64,000 bases of DNA from JBBATK01 sp044228685 (GCA_044228685.1 JBGAUL010000011.1:1-64000); one strand, 5' to 3'. Positions 8,921 through 18,211 are shown, counted from the first letter of the stretch. Notes: generated by a model from the letters alone, not told the origin. Numbers and translations: made by a program.

Positions 8921-9742
8921 CTACTCCTTCAACGCTCCCGCAGTAAGACCTTTGATGATTTGTCGTTGGAAGATGGAGAATACCGCCAAGACCGGTATGG
9001 CTGAGATGCTAGCGCCGGCCATGAGATGTCCCCAATCAATTGACTGTTTGCCAAGATAAAAGGCCAAACCCACCGGCAAGGTGCGGTGCGCTTCGTCGTT
9101 TGTAAAGAGAAATGGATACAAGAAGGAATTCCAATTTCCAAGGAAAATGTAAATAGCCAGTACCGTCAATATTGGCTTGCAGAGCGGCATGACGATTCGG
9201 AAGAGCACTGTGATATCCCCTGCTCCGTCCAATCGCGCAGCGTCTTCGATGGCTTCGGGGAGAGAAATGACGAATTGTCGGACCAGGAAGATGCCGAATG
9301 GCGTGACCATCCACGGAACAATAAGAGCGGCGAAGGTGTTGATCCAAGAAAACTGCACCATCAGTCTGAAAAGTGGAATCATGATCACTTGCGGTGGAAT
9401 GATCAGCACTGCCAATAGCGACGAGAAAACTAGTCCGGATCCAATGAAGCGTCGACGAGCTAATGCATATCCGCAAACAAAACAAAACAGCACGTTGCCA
9501 AGCGTCACAACACTGGCAACCATGACCGAGTTGGCGAAGTAGTAAGTGAACGCATCCGACGACAATGTCTCGCTATAATTCGATGTCGTGTACGGTGCCT
9601 TTATCATCTCCCACAGACTTGCATATCGCTCGGGATGCTGATGCAGCGAAGTGATAATCATCCAGAACATCGGGAAGAGCATGAGTGCAGCTACGGATGT
9701 GAGGATGAGGTGAATGAACCAGCGAGTTGGACTTGACTTCAT
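8921..9742 (-). CDS. carbohydrate-type ABC transporter permease (MalG-like), orphan
   Basis: This 273-residue inner-membrane permease of the MalG/CUT1 class has six hydrophobic segments and the cytoplasmic EAA loop EAIEDAARLDGAGDITVLFRIV at about 165-186, which contacts the ATPase. In this family it would import a sugar or related solute with a MalF-type partner, an ATPase and a binding protein. None of those is in the neighbourhood. Instead its start overlaps the nadD stop by four bases (ATGA), which indicates translational coupling with an NAD synthesis gene. Partner genes must lie elsewhere. The substrate is unknown. Confidence 0.85.
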   Translation of the reverse strand: MKSSPTRWFIHLILTSVAALMLFPMFWMIITSLHQHPERYASLWEMIKAPYTTSNYSETLSSDAFTYYFANSVMVASVVTLGNVLFCFVCGYALARRRFIGSGLVFSSLLAVLIIPPQVIMIPLFRLMVQFSWINTFAALIVPWMVTPFGIFLVRQFVISLPEAIEDAARLDGAGDITVLFRIVMPLCKPILTVLAIYIFLGNWNSFLYPFLFTNDEAHRTLPVGLAFYLGKQSIDWGHLMAGASISAIPVLAVFSIFQRQIIKGLTAGALKE

Positions 9743-10365
9743 CGTGACTCCTCCGTGGGGTTACGATAGAGTTCGTGCTTGCGCATGTAGCGTCCCACCT
9801 TGTCAGGCACCAAGAAGCGAATACTTCGTCGCTCAGAACAGAAGGCACGAATCTGACTCGATGAAATTTCAATCAAAGGAACATCGAGAGAATGAATGGT
9901 CGCGCCGTCAACTCGTAAGGAACTCAGAATTTCTTCGTGATGACTAAGAGCATCAACCGGACGTCGAGCAACGCAAAGTTGGATCAACTGAACAATCTCC
10001 TGCCAATCTTTCCACTGACGAAACTGTGCGGCTTGGTCGCTTCCGATCATCATATAGATCGTTGCCTCAGGATGGTCTTGGCGAAGCTGACGAATAGTAT
10101 CGATGGAATAGGAGGGTCCTGGTCGACGAACCTCAAGCTCCGACAACGAGAACTTCGGGTGAGTGCGACACACAATGCGCAGCATCTGCAATCGATGGTG
10201 CGTCTCGCGAGGAGAAGGTTGCTGGGATTTTAATGGCGATTGATTAGTCGGCACGAACAGACAGCGATCAAGCTGCATCTGTTCGGTAAAGCGCTCGGCC
10301 ATAATGCAATGTCCGGTGTGCACCGGATCAAAGGAGCCTCCAAATATTCCAAGGCGACGGATCAT
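9739..10365 (-). CDS. nadD: nicotinate-nucleotide adenylyltransferase
   Basis: This 208-residue enzyme transfers AMP from ATP to nicotinate mononucleotide, giving deamido-NAD in cytoplasmic NAD synthesis. It has the nucleotidyltransferase motif GGSFDPVHTGH at 9-19 and the C-terminal EISSSQIR segment corresponding to the family's SSTxIR. Length is normal. The gene sits 22 bases after nuoF and runs into the ABC permease gene, so nuoF, nadD and the permease are probably one transcript. The link between an NADH dehydrogenase subunit and NAD synthesis may be meaningful or accidental. Confidence 0.93.
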   Translation of the reverse strand: MIRRLGIFGGSFDPVHTGHCIMAERFTEQMQLDRCLFVPTNQSPLKSQQPSPRETHHRLQMLRIVCRTHPKFSLSELEVRRPGPSYSIDTIRQLRQDHPEATIYMMIGSDQAAQFRQWKDWQEIVQLIQLCVARRPVDALSHHEEILSSLRVDGATIHSLDVPLIEISSSQIRAFCSERRSIRFLVPDKVGRYMRKHELYRNPTEESR

Positions 10366-10387
10366 GGACGGCGCTTCTGTTTGCGCA

Positions 10388-11728
10388 TCAGGACTGTGAG
10401 CTGGTTACCAGGCTGAGCTCATCAGCGGTTGCGCGACGACCGTGAACGACGTTCAACGGAACGAATGAGCGAGATGCTTTGACTTTGGCTTCAAACTCGT
10501 GACGGAACTTGCGAACAAATCCTTGCACCGGCCAAGCAGCTGCTTCACCCAAAGCACAGATTGTGTTACCGTCAATGTTGTTGGCAACACTATAGAGCAA
10601 ATCAATATCCTGCATGGTTGCATCACCATCAACAATTCGGTGCAAGATCTTTTCCATCCAGCCGCAACCTTCGCGACATGGTGTACATTGTCCGCATGAC
10701 TCGTGATGATAAAAATGCACGATGCGCAAGAGCATCTTCGGAATGTCCGTGTCTTCGTCCATCACCATCACACCGCCGGTACCAATGAAGGTCTTGTATT
10801 TTTTCAAGTCTTCGTTGTTCATCACAACGCCTTCAATCTCATTTCCGGCAAGTGGCGGCATGGAAGAACCACCGGGAATAACTGCCTTTACTTTCTTGTT
10901 ACCTGGGACTCCGCCACCGTATTTGTAAATCAAATCGGTGAGCAACACGTCGGTTGGGAGTTCATACACACCAGGTGTGTTGAGGTGTCCGCTCAAACCA
11001 TAGAGCAAAGTTCCGCAGTGTCCGGCAGCACCAATCTTTGAGTATGCTTCAGCACCCATCGAGAAAATCGGAGGCACCGTCGCCAAGGTTTCTACGTTGT
11101 TGATCGTTGTCGGCATTCCCCACAATCCCTTGTTAGCCGGGAATGGTGGTTTGAAACGCGGATAACCACGATCGCCTTCCAATGAATTCATCAAAGCTGT
11201 TTCTTCACCGCATACGTATGCGCCTGCGCCCTTGTGAACGACGATGTCGATGCAATAATCGCCACCGAAGGTCTTGTTCATGTTCGGACCAATGAGATTC
11301 GCTGCATAGGCATCATCAACCGCTTTCTGCATCATCTTCACCCACTTGTGATACTCACCGCGGATGTAGATGAAGGCCTTAGCAATACCCATTGCATAGC
11401 CGGCAATCATGATACCTTCGATGAGCTGGTGTGGGTTGTACTCCAAGATCTGACGATCCTTGAATGAACCCGGCTCCGATTCGTCACCGTTGATTGCCAG
11501 GTACTTCGGCTTATCGTTGCCTTTGGGCATGAAGGTCCACTTCAAGCCGGTAGGAAAACACGCGCCGCCACGTCCGCGCAGTCCGGACTTTTTAACCTCA
11601 TTCGCCACGTCATCGGGCGACAAAGAGATTGCCTTTCTGTATTGCTCGTAGCCACCGTTGGCGCGATACACAGAAAGCTCGTGAAGATTCGGAATTTTAG
11701 GCAGAACAATGTGAGGAGCTGTGTACAT
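10388..11728 (-). CDS. nuoF: NADH-quinone oxidoreductase subunit F
   Basis: This is the flavoprotein subunit of respiratory complex I, which binds NADH, FMN and a 4Fe-4S cluster (N3) at the cytoplasmic arm. It has 446 residues. The NADH/FMN motifs GRGGACFPTGLKW (52-64) and NGDESEPG (80-87) are intact. The cluster ligands are Cys345, Cys348 and Cys351 in ESCGQCTPC, plus Cys391 in CALGEAAAWP. It stands apart from other nuo genes, which are not in this window; in Chlorobiota/Bacteroidota relatives nuoEFG are often away from the main cluster. A TATATTTG element is 28 bases upstream. Confidence 0.95.
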   Translation of the reverse strand: MYTAPHIVLPKIPNLHELSVYRANGGYEQYRKAISLSPDDVANEVKKSGLRGRGGACFPTGLKWTFMPKGNDKPKYLAINGDESEPGSFKDRQILEYNPHQLIEGIMIAGYAMGIAKAFIYIRGEYHKWVKMMQKAVDDAYAANLIGPNMNKTFGGDYCIDIVVHKGAGAYVCGEETALMNSLEGDRGYPRFKPPFPANKGLWGMPTTINNVETLATVPPIFSMGAEAYSKIGAAGHCGTLLYGLSGHLNTPGVYELPTDVLLTDLIYKYGGGVPGNKKVKAVIPGGSSMPPLAGNEIEGVVMNNEDLKKYKTFIGTGGVMVMDEDTDIPKMLLRIVHFYHHESCGQCTPCREGCGWMEKILHRIVDGDATMQDIDLLYSVANNIDGNTICALGEAAAWPVQGFVRKFRHEFEAKVKASRSFVPLNVVHGRRATADELSLVTSSQS

Positions 11729-11756
11729 GTTTTCTCGATGCGTTTGCTTTATATGG

Positions 11757-11764
11757 CAAATATA
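11757..11764 (-). promoter_or_regulatory. putative -7 element for nuoF
   Basis: The minus strand reads TATATTTG, matching TAnnTTTG, 28 bases upstream of the nuoF ATG. No clear -33 TTTG is visible. The remainder of 11765-11881 holds no recognisable feature. Confidence 0.45.
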
Positions 11765-11881
11765 CGACCAGAGCCGTCATAGGAATTCCCGGATATTTCA
11801 ATGGTGAAAACAAGGCCTTCGGCGCGTCAAATACCATGCATCCAAGCGCTAAACTTCCCTGTCGCCTTTCTTGGCTCAAAC

Positions 11882-12445
11882 TCAGCTAAATACAGCGGCT
11901 CGTTGAGTCGCGTTTAGCTCAATCCATCTCCCAGCTTCGAGTGTTCCGAGTTCGAATTTTCCGATGCGGGTTCGGATGAGACGGAGAGTTGGATGACCAA
12001 TGGCGGCCGTCATGCGTCGAACCTGACGATTCTTGCCTTCACGCAGTTCCAGCTCTATCCAACAATCCGGCACCGATTTTCGCACGCGGATAGGCGGAAC
12101 TCGTTCGGCGAAAGTCGGCTGCGGATCACAGAGTTTGGCAGTACACGGCTTGGTTCGTTCGCCTGACACAAGCACTCCGGATGCTAATTCGCGTAGAGCT
12201 TCCGCGGTGGGAATGCGTTCGACTTGGACGTGGTAGCGACGAGGATGTTCGTGACGAGGATTGAGGAGCTTGTCGTTAAGTGCCTTCTCATCACTGAGCA
12301 GGAGTAGTCCTTCGGAGTCCGAGTCCAAACGACCTAATGCATAGACAGAACGAGGGAATCCAAACTCAGCCAGAGTTCGGTGTGTGGAGCCATTGTCGCT
12401 GAACTGCGAGAGCACTCCGTAGGGTTTGTGAAAGGCTAATAACAT
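11882..12445 (-). CDS. rluE: 23S rRNA pseudouridine synthase, RluE/RsuA family
   Basis: This 187-residue protein converts a uridine in ribosomal RNA to pseudouridine. The catalytic motif GRLDSDSEGLLLL carries the nucleophilic Asp41, and the C-terminal half has EGKNRQVRRMTAAIGHPTLRL, the RsuA-family RNA-binding signature. It lacks the N-terminal S4 domain found in RsuA and RluB, and it starts directly with LLAFHKPYGVLSQF, which fits RluE (E. coli U2457 in 23S rRNA) best. The exact target base is inferred from the family only. A GC-rich hairpin sits two bases before its start codon. Confidence 0.88.
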   Translation of the reverse strand: MLLAFHKPYGVLSQFSDNGSTHRTLAEFGFPRSVYALGRLDSDSEGLLLLSDEKALNDKLLNPRHEHPRRYHVQVERIPTAEALRELASGVLVSGERTKPCTAKLCDPQPTFAERVPPIRVRKSVPDCWIELELREGKNRQVRRMTAAIGHPTLRLIRTRIGKFELGTLEAGRWIELNATQRAAVFS

Positions 12446-12447
12446 AA

Positions 12448-12469
12448 GCGGCAGCCCGAGAGCTGCCGC
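12448..12469 (-). terminator. GC-rich hairpin between the OmpA-like gene and rluE
   Basis: GCGGCAGC (12448-12455) pairs with GCTGCCGC (12462-12469) around a 6-base loop. It lies 42 bases after the OmpA-like stop and only two bases before the rluE ATG. There is no T-run, so it is either a weak terminator or a structure that limits rluE translation. Confidence 0.4.
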
Positions 12470-12510
12470 AATTTACATGGAGACCTAGCACAAATTTTCA
12501 GTGAGGACAA

Positions 12511-14751
12511 TTATCGATCTTCTGCCGTCAGACCATGACGGTGTTCAACTTCGATACGAACTGTCCGAGCGTGGAAGCGTCCTTCGGGAAGATCATTGTC
12601 GTATGAAATCGTATCCGGACCCAAACCATAGGTCGTCGCATCCGGAATTCCGAGGATCTTGTACACGCTAATCGCACGACGTTCAGACAATTTGAGGTTG
12701 AATGCCAACTGACCGTAGCGGTCGGTTGTACCAACTATCGTCACGTTAGAGGTCGTATCAATGCGCTTCTTGATGAACTTAATGATACGCTCGTTTGCTG
12801 CAGTGATATCATCCTTACCAAAATCAAAGAGCATGAGAATGAATCGATCTACTTCCGCCATCATGTTCTGACGACGCAACTTTTCAACTTGCTCAACGGT
12901 AATTGGAATTTCAACGCTCTTCTGAATGATACCCTTTCCTTCTTGATCAACTGCAAGGTTGATCTTGAAGATTGAATTCTCTTTGCGAATCAAACGACGC
13001 ATGGTCGAACGCTCAAGAGCAACGTCGAAGAATTGAGACGGACTTCCCTCACCCGATGAACTAAAGATCACATGACCTTCTTGCACACCCCACACCTTCC
13101 ATGACTTGATCGGCGTCGATGAAGTAATGAAGTTGCCAATTCGCAAGCGCTCTACAGCACTCTCAAGCATGGTATCGCGAATCATCACCGGTTGCAACAG
13201 AGCTTCGTGTTCTGAGTAAATCTCAGCACGTTGATTTTCTTCGATACCTTCATTGCTCTTCTCATTCGATGGCTTCAATGGAACGCCGCCGGCACGAATA
13301 CTGATGCGATTACGTTGAATGCCCCAGGTATCAGTCATGTAGGCAGCTACTGCCTCGGCACGTTGTTGCGCCAGTAGTGTCGGATTCTCAACTGTAGCCA
13401 TTTCCTTTTTCGAGACGCAACCGACGATGTCGATCTTGGACGTGCTGTCCATGTCCATACCCTTAGCCACAATGTTCATCACGTTGTAATAGGTACTGAT
13501 CTGAGTTTGGTCGCCTTGAATTTTGAAATTCGCTAAGTCACTCTTTCGAAGGAATGTGTACCGTCCCTCAAGCTTCGATGAGCCCTGACTAAAGAAGACG
13601 TAATTCAGCAATGGATGGAAGTCGTTCCAAACGATTTCTCTACATCGCAATGTATCGAGTTGCACCACGGTGCTGTCAGCACGGTAGCGATAAACCCGCA
13701 ATTGCATCTGCGCAGTTTCGATTGCCTTTGCCTGCGGAATGCTGTGTACGAATCGCTCCGTGACGTGCACGAACTCGTAGCGCACATCTTCCGTTTCATT
13801 GACGACCATGCGATAGTCCTTGGTTCCGCGTTCGACTTTTTCAGCAGCCAAATCAGGAACTGACTTCGTAAGTGTATCACGTTGAATAACCGTGTCGCGA
13901 ATAACCGGTTTCGATGTTGGAATCGTCACGCGAATGGACATACCTGCTCGAAAGAAGCGAGCGTTCCACATCTTGTCTTGAACAAGATTGTTGAGTGGCA
14001 ATTGATAGAACACTTCCGGCACGAGCGCAAAGCGTTTTGTCAGACGGATGTTGTACGACAAGCCGGTGAGCGCGTAGTACTGAAAATGTGAGTAGTTAGG
14101 AATCTGATCTTCATAGACCGTACGCTCAGAATTTCCCTGTAGAAAATGCACGCCCAGTGGATCAACGATGCTTTCACTTTGCGAGAAATTGGCGGTGTGT
14201 ACGTAGGCAATTTTTGTTCCCACGTGCAGACGAAGGTTCTTGTAAAACGGAGGCGTAAACTCAGCCATCGGTTCTATACCGTACGAAGCAAAATTGGTTT
14301 TCAAGGTTGTGACAAAGCTGCCATTAACAGGTACACCATTTTGAATGAATACGGTTGGTTCGTTTGCGGTCATGCTTGAGCGAAACACGTCAAATCCAAA
14401 ACGCAAACCCAAGTGAAATGCAGCGGTCGTATTTGTTGCTTTGAAGATTGACGAGAGCGGTGAATTCACTTCACCACCAAAGCTTACGATATCTCCGGTT
14501 GCATCGCCGAATGGTGTTGCGGGACGACTGAATAATCCCAACTGCGTAAATCCATTGCTCAATTCCCAGTTCTTGCCAACATGTGCATACACGCCAAACT
14601 GGATTGGATTGGTTGTGTCGATGACGACTTGTGCGCGAAGACTTATTGCTGAAAACAGCAGAACTCCGACCATCAACAGGCGTCTCGAAACACTAGCCCT
14701 AGTTTTTCTTGATGTAGTACTTGTGAAGGTGCGATCCATCGTCTTATTCAT
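12511..14751 (-). CDS. outer-membrane protein with two OmpA-like domains
   Basis: This 746-residue protein has a signal peptide (residues 24-40, ending Leu-Arg-Ala-Gln). It has a beta-barrel-like N-terminal part to about 270 and a linker. A first OmpA-like segment is near 470-520 (LLAQQRAEAVAAYMTDTWGI), and a second C-terminal OmpA/MotB-type domain covers about 635-735 (MLFDFGKDDITAANERI, then ERRAISVYKILGI). OmpA-like domains bind peptidoglycan, so the protein probably ties the outer membrane to the wall. It follows the large T9SS cargo gene by 8 bases, so the two are co-transcribed and probably work together at the surface. The true role is unknown. Confidence 0.8.
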   Translation of the reverse strand: MNKTMDRTFTSTTSRKTRASVSRRLLMVGVLLFSAISLRAQVVIDTTNPIQFGVYAHVGKNWELSNGFTQLGLFSRPATPFGDATGDIVSFGGEVNSPLSSIFKATNTTAAFHLGLRFGFDVFRSSMTANEPTVFIQNGVPVNGSFVTTLKTNFASYGIEPMAEFTPPFYKNLRLHVGTKIAYVHTANFSQSESIVDPLGVHFLQGNSERTVYEDQIPNYSHFQYYALTGLSYNIRLTKRFALVPEVFYQLPLNNLVQDKMWNARFFRAGMSIRVTIPTSKPVIRDTVIQRDTLTKSVPDLAAEKVERGTKDYRMVVNETEDVRYEFVHVTERFVHSIPQAKAIETAQMQLRVYRYRADSTVVQLDTLRCREIVWNDFHPLLNYVFFSQGSSKLEGRYTFLRKSDLANFKIQGDQTQISTYYNVMNIVAKGMDMDSTSKIDIVGCVSKKEMATVENPTLLAQQRAEAVAAYMTDTWGIQRNRISIRAGGVPLKPSNEKSNEGIEENQRAEIYSEHEALLQPVMIRDTMLESAVERLRIGNFITSSTPIKSWKVWGVQEGHVIFSSSGEGSPSQFFDVALERSTMRRLIRKENSIFKINLAVDQEGKGIIQKSVEIPITVEQVEKLRRQNMMAEVDRFILMLFDFGKDDITAANERIIKFIKKRIDTTSNVTIVGTTDRYGQLAFNLKLSERRAISVYKILGIPDATTYGLGPDTISYDNDLPEGRFHARTVRIEVEHRHGLTAEDR

Positions 14752-14759
14752 GTGGTGAT

Positions 14760-16955
14760 TTAATTCTCAACAACTACCGGCGTGACCATGCTTGTATTGC
14801 CAATTGCAAAGCGCAGATAATACACGCCCGGTTGCATTGTATCGGTATTCAGCTGGAAGCGCGCTGAACCTTTGAACGGAGTGACTGATGAGTTCAGGTC
14901 TTGAATCTGCTCTCCCATGCTGTTGTACAGAATCATTGTAGGAGCATCGTTGACTCGAAGAGTAGAACTGCAGTTGATAAATGCTCGCCCATGCACCGGG
15001 TTCGGCGTCACTTCAATACTCAAATCGCCGGGATTCGGATTTACCAATCGAGCTCCGGTTGTGTCGTGCCAAACGTTTGAGACGCTGAACTGACCTCGGA
15101 TATCATTGATGGCTAAAGGAATCTGCGATTTGTCGCTGTTGTACCAGCTTAGGTTGGAGACTTGCAGATCACAGTGCTCAGCATCGCCAAGACCGCAGAT
15201 CATTTTAATCGAAAGCAATTCGCGGGCTGATCGCAGTGTTGTGAGCGTGTCGCTGACGTGTATCGTTTGAACACCATTCAGTATCGGTCCTCGAAGTGAA
15301 CTCTCAGCCGGCGTCAACATTGTAGAGTTGAAACACAGGTCAAAGGAAAATGACGACGGCTGGAGTCCAAGAATTGCCGGAGGCATGAGAAGCGAATCGA
15401 TCAGCACTCGAACAAGGACGGTATCACCTACTCGCGCACTGCAATCAGGCACGCGCAAGTAAGGTTTCATGTAGGCACGAATTGGATACTCTTGGTCGGG
15501 CGAATGAACGATCATTCTGTCCGTACTCAACGAGAATACCGTAGCACTACAAGCACTATCGCATGTCAGAGAGTGAATACCATCGGAGACCTTTCGTAGA
15601 TAGTACGAGTAGTCGCTGCCACTAACTTCAACGAAACCGGTTTCAATCGGTTCGCGGTCAAACTCAAGCGACTTTTTTGCATTAGTCGGAAGACAAACGA
15701 GCAAGTATTGCGAGCCATAAACACGAATACCGGAACTACGAATCTGCGGTGCACAAACCACGTGCGAGTTTGTCCATGAGGATGTTGAAGGAACTGTAAA
15801 CATAGCTGTGTTACCGAGAGATGTCTGAACATCAGTCGATGACTGCGTGTATTGAACACAGTTGATGGCAGAGCTTCCTTCAACAACAACAGCATCATCC
15901 AGACCTAGCTCGAATGGTACTCCTGCATCGAGAACAGCCTTTTCTACGCCATTGATTTTGAGATGCGTTTGATCTAGCGCCGCATAGATGCGTACATACT
16001 GTTTCGTCGTCGAACGAGCATTCTCTGAAACTTTCAACGGCACTAATACAGCCTTGTCGCCCCATCGCTCAACCGGATCACATTGTTGATACACCGTTCC
16101 GGTTTGCGTGTTTGGATAAATACCGTTATCGGCACCCGGACTTACTGCAGACTGATGTCCGGAAAAGACAGCTATTGGTTTTGTGGCTTTGATAATCACA
16201 CCACTCATGTCAGTGCGAACACTTGTGCCTTCAATTGCAGATTGAATGAAATACGCTTCGCCTTTATTGAGGCTTATGCTGATCTTACCTTCTGATTCGT
16301 GCGAGGTTGGACCGTGAAGTTGTATGACGATATCGGTTGCATCATCGCGAGCAATGACCGCACATTGCGATGGCGTGGACTTGGTCCAATCCACATCACT
16401 GCTACCGGACTGTGGATGCACCAATGTTGAAGGCAGTGAACTGAGGATGTAACTGCGACCGAGGATTGATGTCGGTAGAACTAGAGTTGCAGCATCGCCG
16501 TTTTTGCTATGCGTAACCATGACGCACTGCACCGCGGAGTCTGCGTGAATAGCAAGTACCTGCGAACTAAGTATTGTCTCGGCTTGATCTGATGCTTGAT
16601 AAACGCTGTCCACTAGACGACCGCGTAACTCTATGTTGGAATATGGAAATGATACCGTGCTTGAGCGACGAGGATCGATAATGCGGAATGTCTGATGAAT
16701 GACCTTGCCGTCGTAACCACGAACGTCAATCGTCCCACTCGCATAATACTGCGAGCTGAAAACCAGACTCAGTGAATCTCCATTTTGATGAATCGCAGGT
16801 AAATAAGTCAGAAGAAAATCTGTCCCTGCGTTTGTGGCTGTAGCGTCTGTATCTGATGCTACAAGTCCGGTACCGAATGCCAACGCAACGAGAAGACGTA
16901 GAGTCCAAACTCGAGTGGCAAAAGCAGCTGCACTAACAATGCGAGCTCTGCACAT
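14760..16955 (-). CDS. T9SS-exported protein with IgGFc-binding-like N-terminal region
   Basis: This 731-residue protein has a signal peptide (about 15-34). Residues about 45-440 alternate extended strands with phrases such as DFLLTYLPAIHQNG and GSSAINCVQYTQSS, resembling the IgGFc-binding N-terminal domain seen in many surface proteins of this phylum. A cohesin-like segment follows near 500-600. The last 80 residues form a type A T9SS sorting domain (IEVTPNPVHGRAFI, ILYNSMGEQI, GVYYLRF). So it is expected to cross the outer membrane through PorSS and attach to the cell surface. Ligand binding is inferred only. It heads a two-gene unit with the OmpA-like gene. Confidence 0.8.
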   Translation of the reverse strand: MCRARIVSAAAFATRVWTLRLLVALAFGTGLVASDTDATATNAGTDFLLTYLPAIHQNGDSLSLVFSSQYYASGTIDVRGYDGKVIHQTFRIIDPRRSSTVSFPYSNIELRGRLVDSVYQASDQAETILSSQVLAIHADSAVQCVMVTHSKNGDAATLVLPTSILGRSYILSSLPSTLVHPQSGSSDVDWTKSTPSQCAVIARDDATDIVIQLHGPTSHESEGKISISLNKGEAYFIQSAIEGTSVRTDMSGVIIKATKPIAVFSGHQSAVSPGADNGIYPNTQTGTVYQQCDPVERWGDKAVLVPLKVSENARSTTKQYVRIYAALDQTHLKINGVEKAVLDAGVPFELGLDDAVVVEGSSAINCVQYTQSSTDVQTSLGNTAMFTVPSTSSWTNSHVVCAPQIRSSGIRVYGSQYLLVCLPTNAKKSLEFDREPIETGFVEVSGSDYSYYLRKVSDGIHSLTCDSACSATVFSLSTDRMIVHSPDQEYPIRAYMKPYLRVPDCSARVGDTVLVRVLIDSLLMPPAILGLQPSSFSFDLCFNSTMLTPAESSLRGPILNGVQTIHVSDTLTTLRSARELLSIKMICGLGDAEHCDLQVSNLSWYNSDKSQIPLAINDIRGQFSVSNVWHDTTGARLVNPNPGDLSIEVTPNPVHGRAFINCSSTLRVNDAPTMILYNSMGEQIQDLNSSVTPFKGSARFQLNTDTMQPGVYYLRFAIGNTSMVTPVVVEN

Positions 16956-16987
16956 ATCCGTATGTTCCTTGAAATTGGTGGTGAATG

Positions 16988-17011
16988 CTCTTAGAATTCA
17001 ATTCTTAAGAG
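16988..17011. terminator. inverted repeat between the glycosyltransferase and T9SS genes
   Basis: CTCTTAGAAT pairs with ATTCTTAAGAG across a 3-base loop with one bulged A. It lies 20 bases beyond the glycosyltransferase stop and 32 bases before the T9SS start. There is no T-tract, so a terminator or a regulator-binding palindrome are both possible. Confidence 0.35.
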
Positions 17012-17031
17012 TCATCATATTTCAAGTCACG

Positions 17032-18150
17032 TTATCGGACTACTTTTCGGGAATCTATAATTTGTTCACACAAATTCATCATTTTCCGGGCCTCTTCATC
17101 CCAGGAAAAGCTCCTCGCCCACTCCACAGCACCCTGCGAAAGTTGTGCTCGAACTGAGCTATTTGAACAGAATTCAGACAAAACGCTGCTCAATTCCTCA
17201 ACATTGCCGTAGCTATACAGCAATCCGCTCTGTCCGTTCGAAACGGAGTCGCGCAATCCCGGAACATTTGCCGCAATTGCCGGCGTTCCACAGGCATTTG
17301 CCTCAATATTGGTAATGCCCCAGCCTTCTTTCATGGAGGTGTTCACCACACACCAGGCGGCGCTGAGTAGCTCAATTTTCTGTTCTTCGCTGACCCGTCC
17401 AAAGAAGGTCACTGAAGACTCCACACCGAGCTCTCGACTCATTTTCTGCAATTCCGGGACGAAATCTCCGCTCCCCATGAACCAAAGCTGCGCCTTCGGA
17501 TAGGTTTTAAGCAAGGGCACAAAAGCGCGCAAGAGATGATCCGGACTTTTGTATTTCTTGACGCGACTGAAGTAGCAAATGATTGGATCCGATGACTTTT
17601 CAGCCACTTTCATGGGAAAATGACGGTGTTCGACTGCATTGCGGATTATGCTGAGTTGGGAATCGCGAAAGCCGCGTGCAAGAAACTCTTGTCGAGTGCT
17701 CTCTGAAACAACAGCGAAGTGTGTGGACTTATAGACCAAATTCACGAGCATTTCCGACACATACACATAGCTGGCACTTATAAAATCCGCTTCGCGATAG
17801 ATACTCTTTCCAAAGAAATGATGGGAGATGGCGAGCAGCGGTTCTTTGACGTAGAGCGGTGTGTAAAAAGGAATCTTGTTGACGTCGTCAATGACAAGGT
17901 CAAATCCTTCACGAGATAACTGCTTGTATGCCGAAGGGACGAAGAAGTTGAAGGTGTTACGGGCTCCACGACGAACAATGCGTATTCCGTCGATGATCTC
18001 TTCCGAGGCTGCGCCTTCAAAGCCGCAACTGAGTTGTACGACGGTGTGTCCGGCTGCAACAATGCGCTTGAAGATCTCATGACAATGGACTTCCGCCCCG
18101 CCTCCAAGCGGATTACGAATGTCCTGCCAGTTGATAACGAGAATCTTCAT
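17032..18150 (-). CDS. GT4-family glycosyltransferase
   Basis: This 372-residue GT-B fold retaining glycosyltransferase of the GT4 (Glycos_transf_1) family transfers a sugar from an activated donor to an acceptor, probably in envelope polysaccharide or glycolipid synthesis. The N-terminal domain opens with GGGAEVHCHEIFKRIVAAGH, the glycine-rich acceptor loop. The C-terminal domain has SRVKKYKSPDHLLRAF and the EX7E motif KEGWGITNIEANACGTP near 275-291. No other sugar gene is adjacent, so the acceptor cannot be given. A strong terminator separates it from secG upstream, so it needs its own promoter, which I cannot see. Confidence 0.88.
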   Translation of the reverse strand: MKILVINWQDIRNPLGGGAEVHCHEIFKRIVAAGHTVVQLSCGFEGAASEEIIDGIRIVRRGARNTFNFFVPSAYKQLSREGFDLVIDDVNKIPFYTPLYVKEPLLAISHHFFGKSIYREADFISASYVYVSEMLVNLVYKSTHFAVVSESTRQEFLARGFRDSQLSIIRNAVEHRHFPMKVAEKSSDPIICYFSRVKKYKSPDHLLRAFVPLLKTYPKAQLWFMGSGDFVPELQKMSRELGVESSVTFFGRVSEEQKIELLSAAWCVVNTSMKEGWGITNIEANACGTPAIAANVPGLRDSVSNGQSGLLYSYGNVEELSSVLSEFCSNSSVRAQLSQGAVEWARSFSWDEEARKMMNLCEQIIDSRKVVR

Positions 18151-18160
18151 GAAATAAAAA

Positions 18161-18189
18161 ATGGACTCAATCTGTTAGAGTGAGTCCAT
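18161..18189 (-). terminator. rho-independent terminator of secG
   Basis: ATGGACTCA pairs with TGAGTCCAT (9 bp) around an 11-base loop, followed on the minus strand by TTTTTTATTTC. It lies 22 bases downstream of the secG stop and before the glycosyltransferase start. Confidence 0.75.
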
Positions 18190-18211
18190 GATTCGTCAAT
18201 GACGAAGAATA

